NCBI RefSeq assembly: GCF_016545825.1
Contig: NC_052614.1
Span: forward strand, 15,828,559 to 15,892,558
Origin: Eucalyptus grandis
Taxonomy: Eukaryota; Streptophyta; Magnoliopsida; Myrtales; Myrtaceae
Direction: 5' to 3'
DNA length: 64,000 bases
Shown here: piece after piece, positions 49,061-59,540 of the stretch
How positions within the stretch are numbered: the first letter of the stretch is position 1
Layout: every line of letters starts with the position of its first letter
The notes under the pieces: model-generated
The model's database searches: none
The model's input: the letters and a program-made list of their open reading frames with translations, nothing else
What the model was told of the DNA's origin: nothing
Position numbers and translations under genes: made by a program

Positions 49061-50860
49061 GGAATCAGCCCACGTTTATGAAAGAAAATCTTGGGCACTT
49101 TGAAAAATTCCGTTCGTTCGTTTTCGGAAAATTATTGTCCAACTTTTCAATATTTTGACGATAAAAAACTAATCGATTTATAAAAAACGCTAAACGCTTT
49201 TTATAGATCGAAGATGACGAGTTTTGATTGGGGAAAGCAATTTCTTCCTGTGGTAAGAAAAAAGTCACTTTTCCATCAAACAAATAAAAACCAATCTAAA
49301 AATGATTGCCATTTTGATGAAATAAGCATGCCCTTATTATGACTTTGAATGAATAGATTGGGCCAAAAGAAAACATTTAATTAGCTACTCCTATAATTAT
49401 TGAATTGCCATTTCTTCCCAGTATTTCAAAGTGTACAAATGCCCGGTCTATCAATCAGTCATGAGCTTTAGTGATCCTTATCGACATTTGCAGGAAAATC
49501 ATAATTTCGAAAAGCTAATTATTTTCGAGCCACTTAAAATTTCTCATTTTTACATTTTTTTTTTTTCATGAAATTGAGTGTCTATAACTTTCGACGCCAT
49601 TAAGTTATCTCAATGGGCACATCTTATTACACCTTTAAAAAAAAAGAATTATAATAACCACATGCGATATCAAGTGAAATTTTCTAATCCTTTTGACTTT
49701 GCTTATTATTATTATTATTATAAGTTGATTACGTGGTTAGCTCTACTTCCATGTACTTAAAATATCATATGCCTACTTCACGGCAAGAATAGGGTTGATT
49801 TACGGGTACCGTATCGCGGTCACCGTCGAGGAAAATCGTGGGAAATCATCATACTCGTTCTCCATAAAATCAAACCAAGATGAAGGAACCCTAAGTTAAG
49901 CTGGAAAAACGAACGAAATTGAGAAGAAATTATTTCGTCTCACGCACATCTAAAAAAATAATAATAATTCACTTCGGGCCACTCACCTTAAACGTCCTCG
50001 ACGGGTGATCGAGAATTTGTTAGTCGCATCATCACTAGATTAATCATTCACTGGGGCAAGAAAAAATTTTAAAAAATTAATTAATGAAACGTGTCATGTA
50101 ATTACCACTGCATGTCAATGAATCTCGTCAATTTAAAACACATTGGTTTTTTAATATATTCGATTGAGATTGGCGCAAAAATCTATGTCTTTGTGCTCCA
50201 TGTATCTTAATTTTTTAAATTCAACGAATCACACAAGAAAATCGTGTTATTGTAAGATAGCTGATTTAATAAAATTTTCTTGGGAAGATTTCAAATATGA
50301 GCTAACAATGCCATTATTTTTAAATAAGAGTTTAAATTAAATATTATTTCAAAAAAGCATAAAAATGGCTTCTTTTTCTCAAATAAAAGATTAAAATAGA
50401 TTTTATTTCAAATAAAGGTCTAAAGTAATCATATTTAGTCTCAAAGAGGAGTTTGACCTCCCAACCGAGGGCATTTTCTTTTTTACTTTTATTTTTTTCC
50501 TTTTTCTATTTTTTCTTTCCATAAAAAAATCAAAAAGTAAAAAGGCTAAAACTTAAATAAATAAATACATGAGGGGAAGGCTGGCTAATATTTTTCTTTT
50601 ATTTGAAAAAAAAAAATTGACTTTTTATTTTTAATCTAATTTAACTAAAATTTAGGTCAAATTTATCTTCGGATGAAATCGTCTTTAATCAATCGAAATA
50701 TCTTGCCGACTAACGAATCAATAAGGTTAGATCATTATTTAAAATAGCCGTAACTACTTCCCTATCATTATTTTTTTAAAAAAAAAAAAAAAAAACCTAT
50801 TTGAGTCCTTATTTTAAAAAAAATGGCGTGTCGACTTTTATTTGAAAATTTTCCTATTTT
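49061..50860. other. Non-coding part of tandem unit 1
   Basis: AT-rich; shared by copies 2 and 3. A block around 49720-50060 (GGTACCGTATCGCGGTCACC, CTCGACGGGTG) is also alignable in the older partial copy 4 near 63290-63610. No ORF is preserved between copies. Confidence 0.65.
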
Positions 50861-51821
50861 AGGTGCGTTTGGGAACCACTTCCCAAAGCTCTTTGGGGGT
50901 CCAAAGCCCCTTGAGCCAAAATAAGGGTGTTTAGCAAAAAACTTTGGAAGGGACTAAATGGCAAAGCAAGTGTTTTTAAGGCTGAAAGCCCAAGGCAGGT
51001 GAAGACTTGCCTTGGGCTTTTAGCTTTCTACATGCCCACGCGACATTGTTCACTTTTTTTTTCCAAAATTGTCCTCATGAATTTTTGTTTTTTCGATGCT
51101 TGCCCTTGGATGAAACACTGTTCATCTTCTCGAGCCGACGACGCTACAAGGACGTTGCGACCTAGGCAATCGTCGTCAAAGAGTCGGGCGACCTCCGCGA
51201 GTCGCGGCGTTGCGCGATTGTCGCCTACCACACCACGACCTCCGCACAGAGCTCATCGGGCCGCGCAACCCATCTCGGTCGCAGGTCTAGTGGTCGCGAC
51301 CAAATGCGTGCCGAAGGCTCGAGCGACGACCAAATTTGGGTTGCGCGATCTCGCCGCTCTTGGATCCGGGTCGCGGCGGCGTCGTGCGACCTCCGGCGAC
51401 CTCGCGCCCTAGATCCCGGGGGGCAAGGTCGCGCGACCCAACCTACGCCCTAGATTTGGGGCGCGAGGTCCTCCCACGACCTTGACGGCCCTGATCTAGG
51501 TCGCCGGAGGTTGAGGCGCATCACGCAACGTGCGCAACCTCGTCGCCCCGATCCGAGGTCATCGGAGGTAGAGGCCACATCGCACAACGCGCCCGACCTC
51601 GCCGCCCAAATTTGGGGTCACCGAGGTTGCGAAGGCGTCGGGCGACCTCACCACCCCAAATCGGTCGCGGGAGGTCCGTCAATCTGGCCGCGCCATTGAT
51701 CCAATTTTTTAAAATTTTCTTTTAATAATTTTTTTTTACCATAAAACTCATTTGTAAATGTAATTTCCCAAACACCATTTTGCTCAAACTTTCAAAGTAC
51801 AATTTACCAAACACAGTTTTT
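50861..51821. mobile_element. GC-cored foldback inserted upstream of gene copy 1
   Basis: About 961 bp, present only in unit 1. In units 2 and 3 the flanks TTCCTATTTT and CTAGTACC are adjacent (about 56312 and 61241). Left AGGTGCGTTTGGGAACCAC and right TTTACCAAACACAGTTTTT are complementary in style to other foldbacks. The core 51115-51690 is rich in GCGCGACC/GGTCGCG phrases. ORFs at 50927-51412 and 51511-51699 lie in the element and are not genes. Confidence 0.85.
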
Positions 51822-51929
51822 CTCTAGTACCATGCATTTCCTTTGCTCTAGTATTTTTCAATTTCGCATCGAATTCAAATTACGGAAGAAATTGGAGGGA
51901 GGTGGAGGAGCGGGAAGGAGGGATGGTCA

Positions 51930-52073
51930 TTCAAAAGCGGTCAACGCGGCGACCGGCACTAGCCGGTGCAGAGAGCATTTTAAAAAAAAGCGAATGATCC
52001 CCCGCCTCGGAACGCGCTACTCCTCGTCACCTCCACGTGTCCGGTCTTATCCCCTTCTCCCACCTCTATAAAA
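51930..52073 (+). promoter_or_regulatory. Promoter of gene copy 1
   Basis: Contains GGTCAAC (W-box core on the other strand), an inverted repeat ACCGG-CACTAG-CCGGT (51952-51967), a G-box CACGTG in CCACGTGTCC (52034-52039) and TATAAAA (52067-52073), 134 bp before the ATG. All elements recur in copies 2 and 3. Confidence 0.7.
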
Positions 52074-52206
52074 CGCTAGAAAAGCCTCCCCGAAAAAGAA
52101 AGAAAGAGAAGAAAACCCAGTCCAGTTTTTACCGTTAAAAAAGCACAGCTTCCTCTCTCCATCTTCATCTTTACCTTCACTCTCCCTCGATTTCTCCGCC
52201 GCCGTA

Positions 52207-52596
52207 ATGGCCACCGGCCTCCTTCCCTCCGGAACCCTCGCCGTCAAGGCCGCCGCCTCCTCCTCCGGCGAGCGCAACCCCGGGCCCCGCCGGCCGGCGA
52301 ACAGCCTCCTCCTCCAACAACGGCTGGTTGGCCCCGATCTTCGGCTTCTCCGCCGACCCGGGCTACATTGACTCCGCCGCCGGCAAGGTCGCCTACCCCA
52401 GAAGGCTGACCCGGAGGGAAGCTCGAGCCTGTCCGCGGCGGGGAGGCCCCGCCCCGACCCGATACGGTTCACGGCGGAGAAGGCGCGGCTCCTCAGGCTC
52501 ATGACCTCCGACGGAGCCTCCCGCCACGACGCCATGTACCACTCCGCAATCGCCTCCCGCCTCGCTTCCGACTTCGGGAACCCGACCGATCTGTAA
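52207..52596 (+). pseudogene. Small plant gene, copy 1, frameshifted
   Basis: Same gene as the intact copy at 56703. An extra C near 52280 (AACCCCGGGCCC versus AACCCGGGCCC) shifts the frame and gives a TGA at 52369-52371 after 54 codons. A missing C near 52399 (TACCCCAG versus TACCCCCAG) restores the frame, so the C-terminal block (FTAEKARLLRLMTSDGAS, HDAMYHSAIASRLASDFG) and the stop at 52594-52596 stay in register with the ATG. Other differences from copy 2 are mainly amino-acid changes (D to G twice). Either a pseudogene or two compensating sequencing errors in C runs. Confidence 0.8.
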
Positions 52597-52599
52597 TCC

Positions 52600-53432
52600 C
52601 GCCGGACCGGACCGTGTCAACATCCGTACGATTATCGCTGGATAATAACATCTTTGGGACACGCCCTTTTAATTTTTTTTTGTCTTTTGTAATATTCTCG
52701 AATTGTTTATTTAGGTTAGTGGCCTGGTGTTTGTTCTGAGCCATATATTCCGAATTATGGGGGGATGTGGTGATGTAAGGACAGCGAAGATTACGTGAAA
52801 TGGGTGGATTAATCTTTGTAATCACCGATTATTTTAGTTGATGTAATGTACAGATTTAATGTATACTATAGTTTAAATATCAGACCACTCTTGGCGTTCT
52901 CTTTATTGGCATAATATGATTATTCGTAAATTTGCTCATGCGTCATTCTATTTTTTTTAGTCTACCAGTGACATTGACATGATGTGGCCATAAATGATGA
53001 AGGGTTGTATCGATCTCGGGTTTATGTTTATTGGCATTATGTAATTATTCACTATTGATTTAGTTATGCATCGTTCTATTTTTAATCCGTCGGTGACAAT
53101 GACGTGACGCGCCCATAGATGATGAAGGGTTGTATCAATCTTAGGTTTATGTGTTACTTAAAGAGATGATAAGAAAGGTAGGTTGTCTATGAGCTGAATA
53201 TGATAATTATCGAACTTGAGTTTGATCAATTATTTTGATGTTTAGTGGAGTGTGTCACCCTCTTGGTGTCATTTTTTGTTTGGTCTCGTGATTAGATCTC
53301 AATTTTGAATTAATTTATAAAACCATCTGTGATCATGTCATGATGTTGATGTGTACTAAATTATGGGAGCCAAGTTAACCAATGCCGGGCACTTGTCGAG
53401 AGAAAAATTATATAAGAACTCAAGTTAACCAA
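52600..53432. other. Downstream region of gene copy 1
   Basis: Conserved in all three units. Likely 3' UTR up to roughly 52860, followed by a diverged tandem duplication of about 124 bp (52908 and 53032), each half with GATGAAGGGTTGTATC. No polyadenylation signal can be assigned with certainty. Confidence 0.5.
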
Positions 53433-53470
53433 TGTCGGCTTGCCCTATGTCGCGTGCTTTCCAATCGAGA

Positions 53471-53913
53471 TTATTAACATACATATGTAAATGAGTTATA
53501 TTAGAGAAATCTCATATCGAAAAATTATTATGATGTAGAATGATTAATATATCTTAATTTATTCATAACTCATTTGCCTAAGTTTTTGAGTGAATATGGG
53601 TCCAATGAGATAAATTTATGGGCTAAAAACCTTGCTCCCTCTTGGCGATCTTCTCAAAAGAATGTATCGACTTCGTCGCCAAAAATATCGAGCCTATGAT
53701 TGCAATTTTTGGGCAGGTTAGTGTTGTGGCATAGTAACACGAGCTTGACAAATGGTATCAAAACCTATGACCCCAATTTATGGGCAAGTGAGCATTGTGG
53801 CCAAGCAATGCACGCCCGTGGGAAGTTGATGCAGTATCAAAGCCCATATTTGCAATTTTTTGAGCAAGTGAACGTCAGCAACGCAGGCCCATGGGAAGTT
53901 GACCTAACTTGAA
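53471..53913 (+). mobile_element. Truncated TRIM relic in tandem unit 2
   Basis: Left LTR and interior match units 1 and 3. The right LTR is deleted. Interior phrases GGGCAAGTGAGCATTGTGGC and AAGTTGATGCAGTATCAAAG are retained. Confidence 0.75.
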
Positions 53914-54324
53914 TAAATAAGAGCATCACCCATATTTATATTTACTTAAATACTCATAACCGGTCAATCAAAGCCGATCGGAGAATTGATTAGAGAAAGA
54001 TTCCTTCACTAGAAATGGAGGGGAGAGCTGACTACCACCTCAAGTGAAACACTTGCTAACTAGGCAGAATGATCGTTTTATTTTAACCTTTTAACTTTGC
54101 CACTTATTTTACACTAAAATTGAACAAGCACACAATGTACTTGCAACGCACGCATCAAATTGAGTCTCCAACATCGTTCCTTCCCTCGGGATCCCGTGGG
54201 GCCCACTCGAACACATTCGGCATGTTTTAATTTTTAAGAAATTCTTGGCGAAATAACCTCGTAAGACATTGACAAATTCTCATTTTTTATTTTTATTTTT
54301 GGTCGTGAAAATATTGCCGTAGGA

Positions 54325-54545
54325 GGCAAGAAAATGCGGATGTACCAAAAGGCATATTCCTCCAAAGGGAAAGCTCGCTGAAAGTATTCCCGACGCGTCG
54401 AGAGCTGATTAGAGTACAAAATAGGAGTCCTCTACGTGGCTACGGCCCTCCTTCGCAGGAAATCCTCACGTGCGTGTCGTATGCGCTCCGTCTACGTCGC
54501 AAATTCATCGACGAATCCCTCCACAAAAGGGACAATGCGGCCGCC
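54325..54545. promoter_or_regulatory. Conserved ACGT-core block, copy 2
   Basis: TACGTGGC (54433-54440), CACGTG (54467-54472) and TACGTCG (54493-54499) keep the same order and spacing as in unit 1. Confidence 0.4.
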
Positions 54546-56420
54546 TAGGGCACTTTGAAAATTCTGTTTGTTTGTTTTCGAAAAATTATTGTCCGACTTT
54601 TCAATATTTTGACGATAAAAATTTATCGATTTATGGAAAACGCTTTTATAGATTGAATATAACGAGTTTTGATTGGGAAAAGCAATTTTTCCTTCTATAA
54701 GAAAAAATCACTTTTCCACCAAATAAAGAAAACCAATCTAAAATTGATTGCCATTTCAATGAAATAAGCATGCCCTTAATATGGCTTTGAATGTATAGAT
54801 TGGACCAAAAAAGAATTTAATTAGCTACTCCTTAATTATTGAATTGTCATTCCTTCCAATATTTCAAAGTGTACAAATGCCCGGTTCATCAATCAATCAT
54901 GAGTTTTAGTGTCCCTTATCGACATTCGCAGGAAAATCGTAATTTCGAAAAGTTAATGATTTTCGAGCCACCTAAAATTCCTCATTTTTACATTTTTGTT
55001 TCATAAAATTGAGTGCCTACAACTCCATTAAGTTATCTCAATGGAAAAAAAAAAAGTTATCTCAATGGGCACATCTCATTACACTAATAAAAAAAAAATT
55101 ATAATAACCACATGCGATATCAAGTGAAATTTTCTAATCCTTTTGATTTCGCTTATTATTATTATTATTATAAGTTGATTACGTGGTTAGCTCTACTTCC
55201 ATGTACTTAAAATATCATATGCCTACTTCACGGCAAGAATAGGGTTGATTTACGGGTACCGTATCGCGGTCACCGTCGAGGAAAGTCGTGGGAAATCATC
55301 ATACCCGTTGTCCATAAAATCAAACCAAGATGAAGGAACCCTAAGTTAAGCTGGAAAAACGAACGAAATTGAGCAGAAATTACTTCGTCTCACGCACATT
55401 TAATTTAAAAAAAAAAAACTAATTCACTTCGGGCCACTCACCTTAAACGTCCTCGACGGGTGGTCGAAAATTTGTTAGTCGCATCATCACTAGATTAATC
55501 ATTCATTGGGGCAAGAAAAATTTATAAAAAAGAATTAATGAAACGTGTCATGTAATTACCACTGCATGTCGATGAATCTCGTCAATTTAAAACACATTGG
55601 TTTTATAATATATTCGATTGAGATTTGGCGCAAAAATCTATGCGTTTGTGCTCAATGTATCTTAATTTTTTTAAATTCAACGAATCACACAATAAAATCT
55701 TGTTATTGTAACATAGCTGATTTAATAATATTTTATTGGGAATGAAAATATGAGCTGAAAATGCCCTTAGTTGAAAAAAATAAGGGTTTAAATTGGATAT
55801 TATTTTAAATAAGAACTTGAAAATGACTTCTTTTTCTCAAATAAATACTTGAAATGGATTTTATTTCAAATAAAGGTATAAAGTTGCCATATTAATCTCA
55901 AAGAGGAATTTGACCTCTTAACTAGGGGCATTTTCTTTTTAATTTTATTTTTCCTTTTTTCTATTTTTTCTTTCCATAAAAAACTCAAAAAAAGTAAAAA
56001 GGCTAAAACTTAAATAAATAAATACACGATTGGGAGGGCTGGCTAATACTTTTATCTTTTTTTTGGAAAAAAATGTCTTTTTTTATTTGTAATCTAATTT
56101 AACTAAAATTTAGGTTAAATTTATCTTCGGACGAAATTGTCCTTAATCGATCGGAATATCTTGCCAACTTACGAACTAATAAGGTTAGGTAATTATTTAA
56201 AATAGCCATAACCATTTCATATCTTTATTCAAAATAAAGTCATATTTGAGCTCTTATTTTTTTTTTTTAAATGATGGCATGTCAGACTTTTATTTAAAAA
56301 ATTTCCTATTTTCCCTAGTACCACGCATTTCCTTTGGTCTAGTATTTTCAATTTCGCATCGAATTCGAAATGCGGAGGAAATTGGAGGGAGGTGGAGGGG
56401 GAGGGGGAAGGAGGGATGGT
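54546..56420. other. Non-coding part of tandem unit 2
   Basis: AT-rich, homologous to 49061-51900 without the foldback insert. No conserved ORF. Confidence 0.65.
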
Positions 56421-56568
56421 CATTCAAAAGCGGTCAACGCGGCGACCGGGACTAGCCGGTGCAGAGAGCATTAAAAAAAAGCGAATGATCCCCCCGCCTC
56501 GTAACGCGCTACTCCCCGTCACCTCCACGTGTCCGGTCTCATCCCCTCCTTCCCCCACCTCTATAAAA
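56421..56568 (+). promoter_or_regulatory. Promoter of the intact gene copy 2
   Basis: GGTCAAC, inverted repeat ACCGG-GACTAG-CCGGT (56445-56460), G-box CACGTG in CCACGTGTCC (56526-56531) and TATAAAA (56562-56568). The 5' UTR is CT-rich and the ATG lies 135 bp after the TATA box. Confidence 0.75.
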
Positions 56569-56702
56569 CGCTAGAAAAGCCTCCCCAAAACGAGAAAGAA
56601 AGAGAAGAAAACCCAGTCAGGTTTATACCGTTGAAAAAGCACAGCTTCCTTTCTCCATCTCCATCTTTACCTTCACTCTCTCTCGATTTCTCCGCCGCCG
56701 TA

Positions 56703-57095
56703 ATGGCCACCGGCCTCCTTCCCTCCGGAACCCTCGCCGTCAAGGCCGCCGCCGCCTCCTCCTCCGGCGAGCGCAACCCGGGCCCCGCCGGCCGGCGAAC
56801 AGCCTCCTCCTCCAACAACGACTGGTTGGCCCCGATCTTCGGCTTCTCCGCCGACCCGGACTACATTGACTCCGCCGCCGGCAAGGTCGCCTACCCCCAG
56901 AAGGCCGACCCGGAGGGAAGCTCGAGCCTGTCCGCGACGGGGAGGCCCCGCCCCGACCCGATACGGTTCACGGCGGAGAAGGCGCGGCTCCTCAGGCTCA
57001 TGACCTCCGACGCGGCCTCCCGCCACGACGCCATGTACCACTCCGCGATCGCCTCCCGCCTCGCTTCCGACTTCGGGAACCCGACCGATCTGTAA
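56703..57095 (+). CDS. Small intronless plant gene of unknown function, intact copy (130 aa)
   Basis: I do not recognise this gene with confidence. Single exon, 130 codons, GC-rich in strong contrast to its AT-rich surroundings. The start is the first ATG after a TATA box and CT-rich leader, at the same position in all three copies; the longer open frame from 56529 runs through the promoter and is rejected. The protein has an Ala/Ser/Gly/Pro-rich N-terminus (MATGLLPSGTLAVKAAAASS), a central hydrophobic block (WLAPIFGFSADPDYIDSA), and a C-terminal, probably helical block (FTAEKARLLRLMTSDAAS, HDAMYHSAIASRLASDFG). No transmembrane segment or catalytic motif. The C-terminal block looks like the conserved part of small uncharacterised plant proteins, but that is from memory. 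The G-box/ABRE-like promoter suggests stress or ABA control, by inference. Flanking copies at 52207 and 61617 are frameshifted. Confidence 0.82.
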   Translation: MATGLLPSGTLAVKAAAASSSGERNPGPAGRRTASSSNNDWLAPIFGFSADPDYIDSAAGKVAYPQKADPEGSSSLSATGRPRPDPIRFTAEKARLLRLMTSDAASRHDAMYHSAIASRLASDFGNPTDL

Positions 57096-57943
57096 TCCCG
57101 CCGGACCGGACCGTGTCAACATCCGTACGATTGTCGCTGGATAATAACATCTTTGGGACACGCCCTTTTAATTTATTTTTTCTTTTGTAATATTCTCGAA
57201 TTGTTTTTTAGGGTTAGTGGCCTGGTGTTTGTTCTGAGCCATATATTCCGAATTATGGGGGGGATGTGGTGATGTAAGGACAGCGAAGATTACGTGAAAT
57301 GGGTGGATTAATCTTTGTAATCACCGATTATTTTAGTTGATGTAATGTACAGATTTAATGTATACTATAGTTTAAATATCAGACCACTCTTGGCGTTCTC
57401 TTTATTGGCATAATATGATTATTCATAAATTTGCTCATGTGTCATTCTATTTTTTTTAGTCTACCACTGACAACGACGTGATGTGGCCATAAATGATGAA
57501 GGGTTGTATCGATCTCGGGTTTATGTTTATTGGCATTATGTAATTATTCACTATTGATTTAGGCATGCATTGTTCTATTTTTAATCCATAGGCGACAATG
57601 ACGTGACGCGCCCATATATGATCAAGGGTTATATCAATCTCAAGTTTATGTGTTATTTAAAGAGATGATAAGAAAGGTAAGTTGTATATGAGCTGAATAT
57701 AATAATTATCGAACTTGAGTTTGATCAACTATTTTGATGTTTAGTGGAATGTGTCACCCTATTGGTGTCATTTTTTGTTTGGTCTCGTGATTAGATCTCA
57801 CTTTTGAATTAATTTATAAAACCATCTGTGATCATGTCATGATGTTGATGTGTACTGAATTATGGGAGCCAAGTTAACCAATGCTGAGCACTTGTCGAGA
57901 GAAAAATTATATAAGAACTCAAGTTAACCAATGCCGGCCGCTT
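57096..57943. other. Downstream region of gene copy 2
   Basis: Matches 52600-53432. Likely 3' UTR, then the diverged duplication of about 124 bp. Confidence 0.5.
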
Positions 57944-57972
57944 GCCCTCTGTCGCGTGCTTTCCAATCGAGA

Positions 57973-58595
57973 TTATTAACATACATGTGTAAATGAGTTA
58001 TATTAGAGAAATCCCATATCGAAAAATTATTATGATGTAGAATGATTAATGCATCTTAACTTATTCATAACTCATTTGCCTAAGTTTTTGAGTGAATATG
58101 GGTCCAATGAGATAAATTTATGGGCTAAAAACTTTGCTCCTCTAGCGATCTTCTCAAAAGAATGTATCACACTTGTGACAAAAATATTAGAGCCTATGAT
58201 TGCAATTTTTAAGTAGGTTAGTGTTGTGGCATAGTAACACGAGCTTGACAAATGGTATCAAAACCTATGACCCCAATTTATGGGCAAGTGAGCATTGTGG
58301 CCAAGCAATGCATGCCCGCGGAAGTTGATGCCGTATCAAAGCCCATGGTTGCAATTTTCTGAGCAAGTGAATGTTAGCAACGCAGGCCCACGGGAAGTTG
58401 ACCTAACTTGAGCTCAAAGGAAAATTGTTATTTGTGATGATGTATATGTGAGTGAATTGTGTTAAAAAAAAATCCCACATAAAAGAATTTGTGTAGATGT
58501 AGTGCAGAGCAGTTGACTCATAACTCATTAGCTTAAGCTTGGCAATCTCCTCGAGAAAAGATATTGGATCAAATTTCTGCTGCACACTCCCAATA
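57973..58595 (+). mobile_element. TRIM relic in tandem unit 3
   Basis: Structure as in unit 1, with an LTR-like start at ATTATTAACATACATGTG and an end at CACTCCCAATA. Confidence 0.75.
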
Positions 58596-58599
58596 ACGA

Positions 58600-59324
58600 T
58601 CAAGATATTGATATCTAAATTGATTTTCATGTATCCTTCTCTGAAAGTACTTCAAAGAGAGCCCAGGCAAAATCACAAAAGCTATCATTTCTCAACTTGT
58701 TTAATCTCTTAAACTGGGCCCAATAGCTGCCCGGTCCACTACATACCATTTGTGAAGCTTGGCCCATCCATGGCCCAAGAATGGGCTTGGGCCATCTAAC
58801 AAAACCTCTCTTTGTTCTTCTTTTGCATGTTTGAAGAACAACCCAAGGCCCAAAAGTAAAGTAGGGAGGGAAAAGCTTTACTGAGAATAATCCTCTATCG
58901 AAGTAAATAAGAGCATCACCATATTTATATTTACTTAAATACCCATAACCGGTCAATCAAAGCCGATCGGAGAATTGATTAGAGAAATATTCTTTCACTA
59001 GAAATGGAGGGGAAAGCTGACTACCACCTCAAACGAAACACTTGCTAACTACGCAGAATGGTCGTCTTATTTTAACCTTTTAACTTTGCCACTTATTTTA
59101 CGCTAAAAATTGAACAAGCACACAATGTACTTGCAACGCACGCATCAAATTGAGTCCCCAATATCGTTCCTTCCTCGGGATCCCGTGGGGCCCACTCGAA
59201 CGCATTCGAGCATGTTTTAATTTTTAAGAAATTCTTCGAAATAACCTCGTAAGACGTTGGGAAATTCCCAATTTTATTGTTATTGTTATTTTTTGGTCGT
59301 GAAAATATTGCCGTAGGAGGCAAG
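58600..59324. other. Non-coding part of tandem unit 3
   Basis: 58610-58920 matches 48110-48420 of unit 1 (CTTAAACTGGGCCCAATAGC). No conserved ORF. Confidence 0.6.
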
Positions 59325-59540
59325 AAAATGCGGATGTACCAAAAGGCATATTCCTCCAAAGGGAAAGCTCGCTGAAAGTATTCCCGACGCGTCGAGAGCT
59401 GATTACAGTACAAAATAGGAGTCCTCTACGTGGCCACGGCCCTCCTTCGCAGGAAATCCTCACGTGCGTGTCGTATGCGCTCCGTCTACGTCGCGAATTC
59501 ATCGACGAATCCCTCCACAAAAGGGACAATGCGGCCGCCT
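59325..59540. promoter_or_regulatory. Conserved ACGT-core block, copy 3
   Basis: TACGTGGC (59427-59434), CACGTG (59461-59466) and TACGTCG (59487-59493), same order and spacing as units 1 and 2. Confidence 0.4.

Larger units (their letters stand above)
47466..53432 (+). repeat. Tandem unit, copy 1
   Basis: Begins with CGTGCTTTCCAGTCGAGATT just before a TRIM relic and runs through the ACGT block, gene and downstream repeats. Length about 5.97 kb, or about 5.0 kb without the foldback insert 50861-51821. Aligns along its whole length with copies 2 and 3. Confidence 0.9.
53433..57943 (+). repeat. Tandem unit, copy 2
   Basis: About 4.5 kb. Begins CTTGCCCTATGTCGCGTGC. Lacks about 490 bp present in units 1 and 3 (the junction at about 53911-53914 joins CCTAACTTG to AATAAATAAGAGC), removing the TRIM 3' LTR and flank. 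Confidence 0.9.

Noticed and set aside
50927..51699. ORFs of 161 and 62 codons on the plus strand
   Set aside because: Inside the foldback inserted only in unit 1, absent from units 2 and 3.
56529..56702. Upstream extension of the intact gene to an ATG at 56529
   Set aside because: It runs through the G-box and TATA box; copies 1 and 3 do not keep it open.
56561..57161. Long minus-strand ORFs opposite the small gene (also at 52047-52535, 61375-61953)
   Set aside because: Shadow frames of a GC-rich coding region; no promoter or codon pattern of their own.
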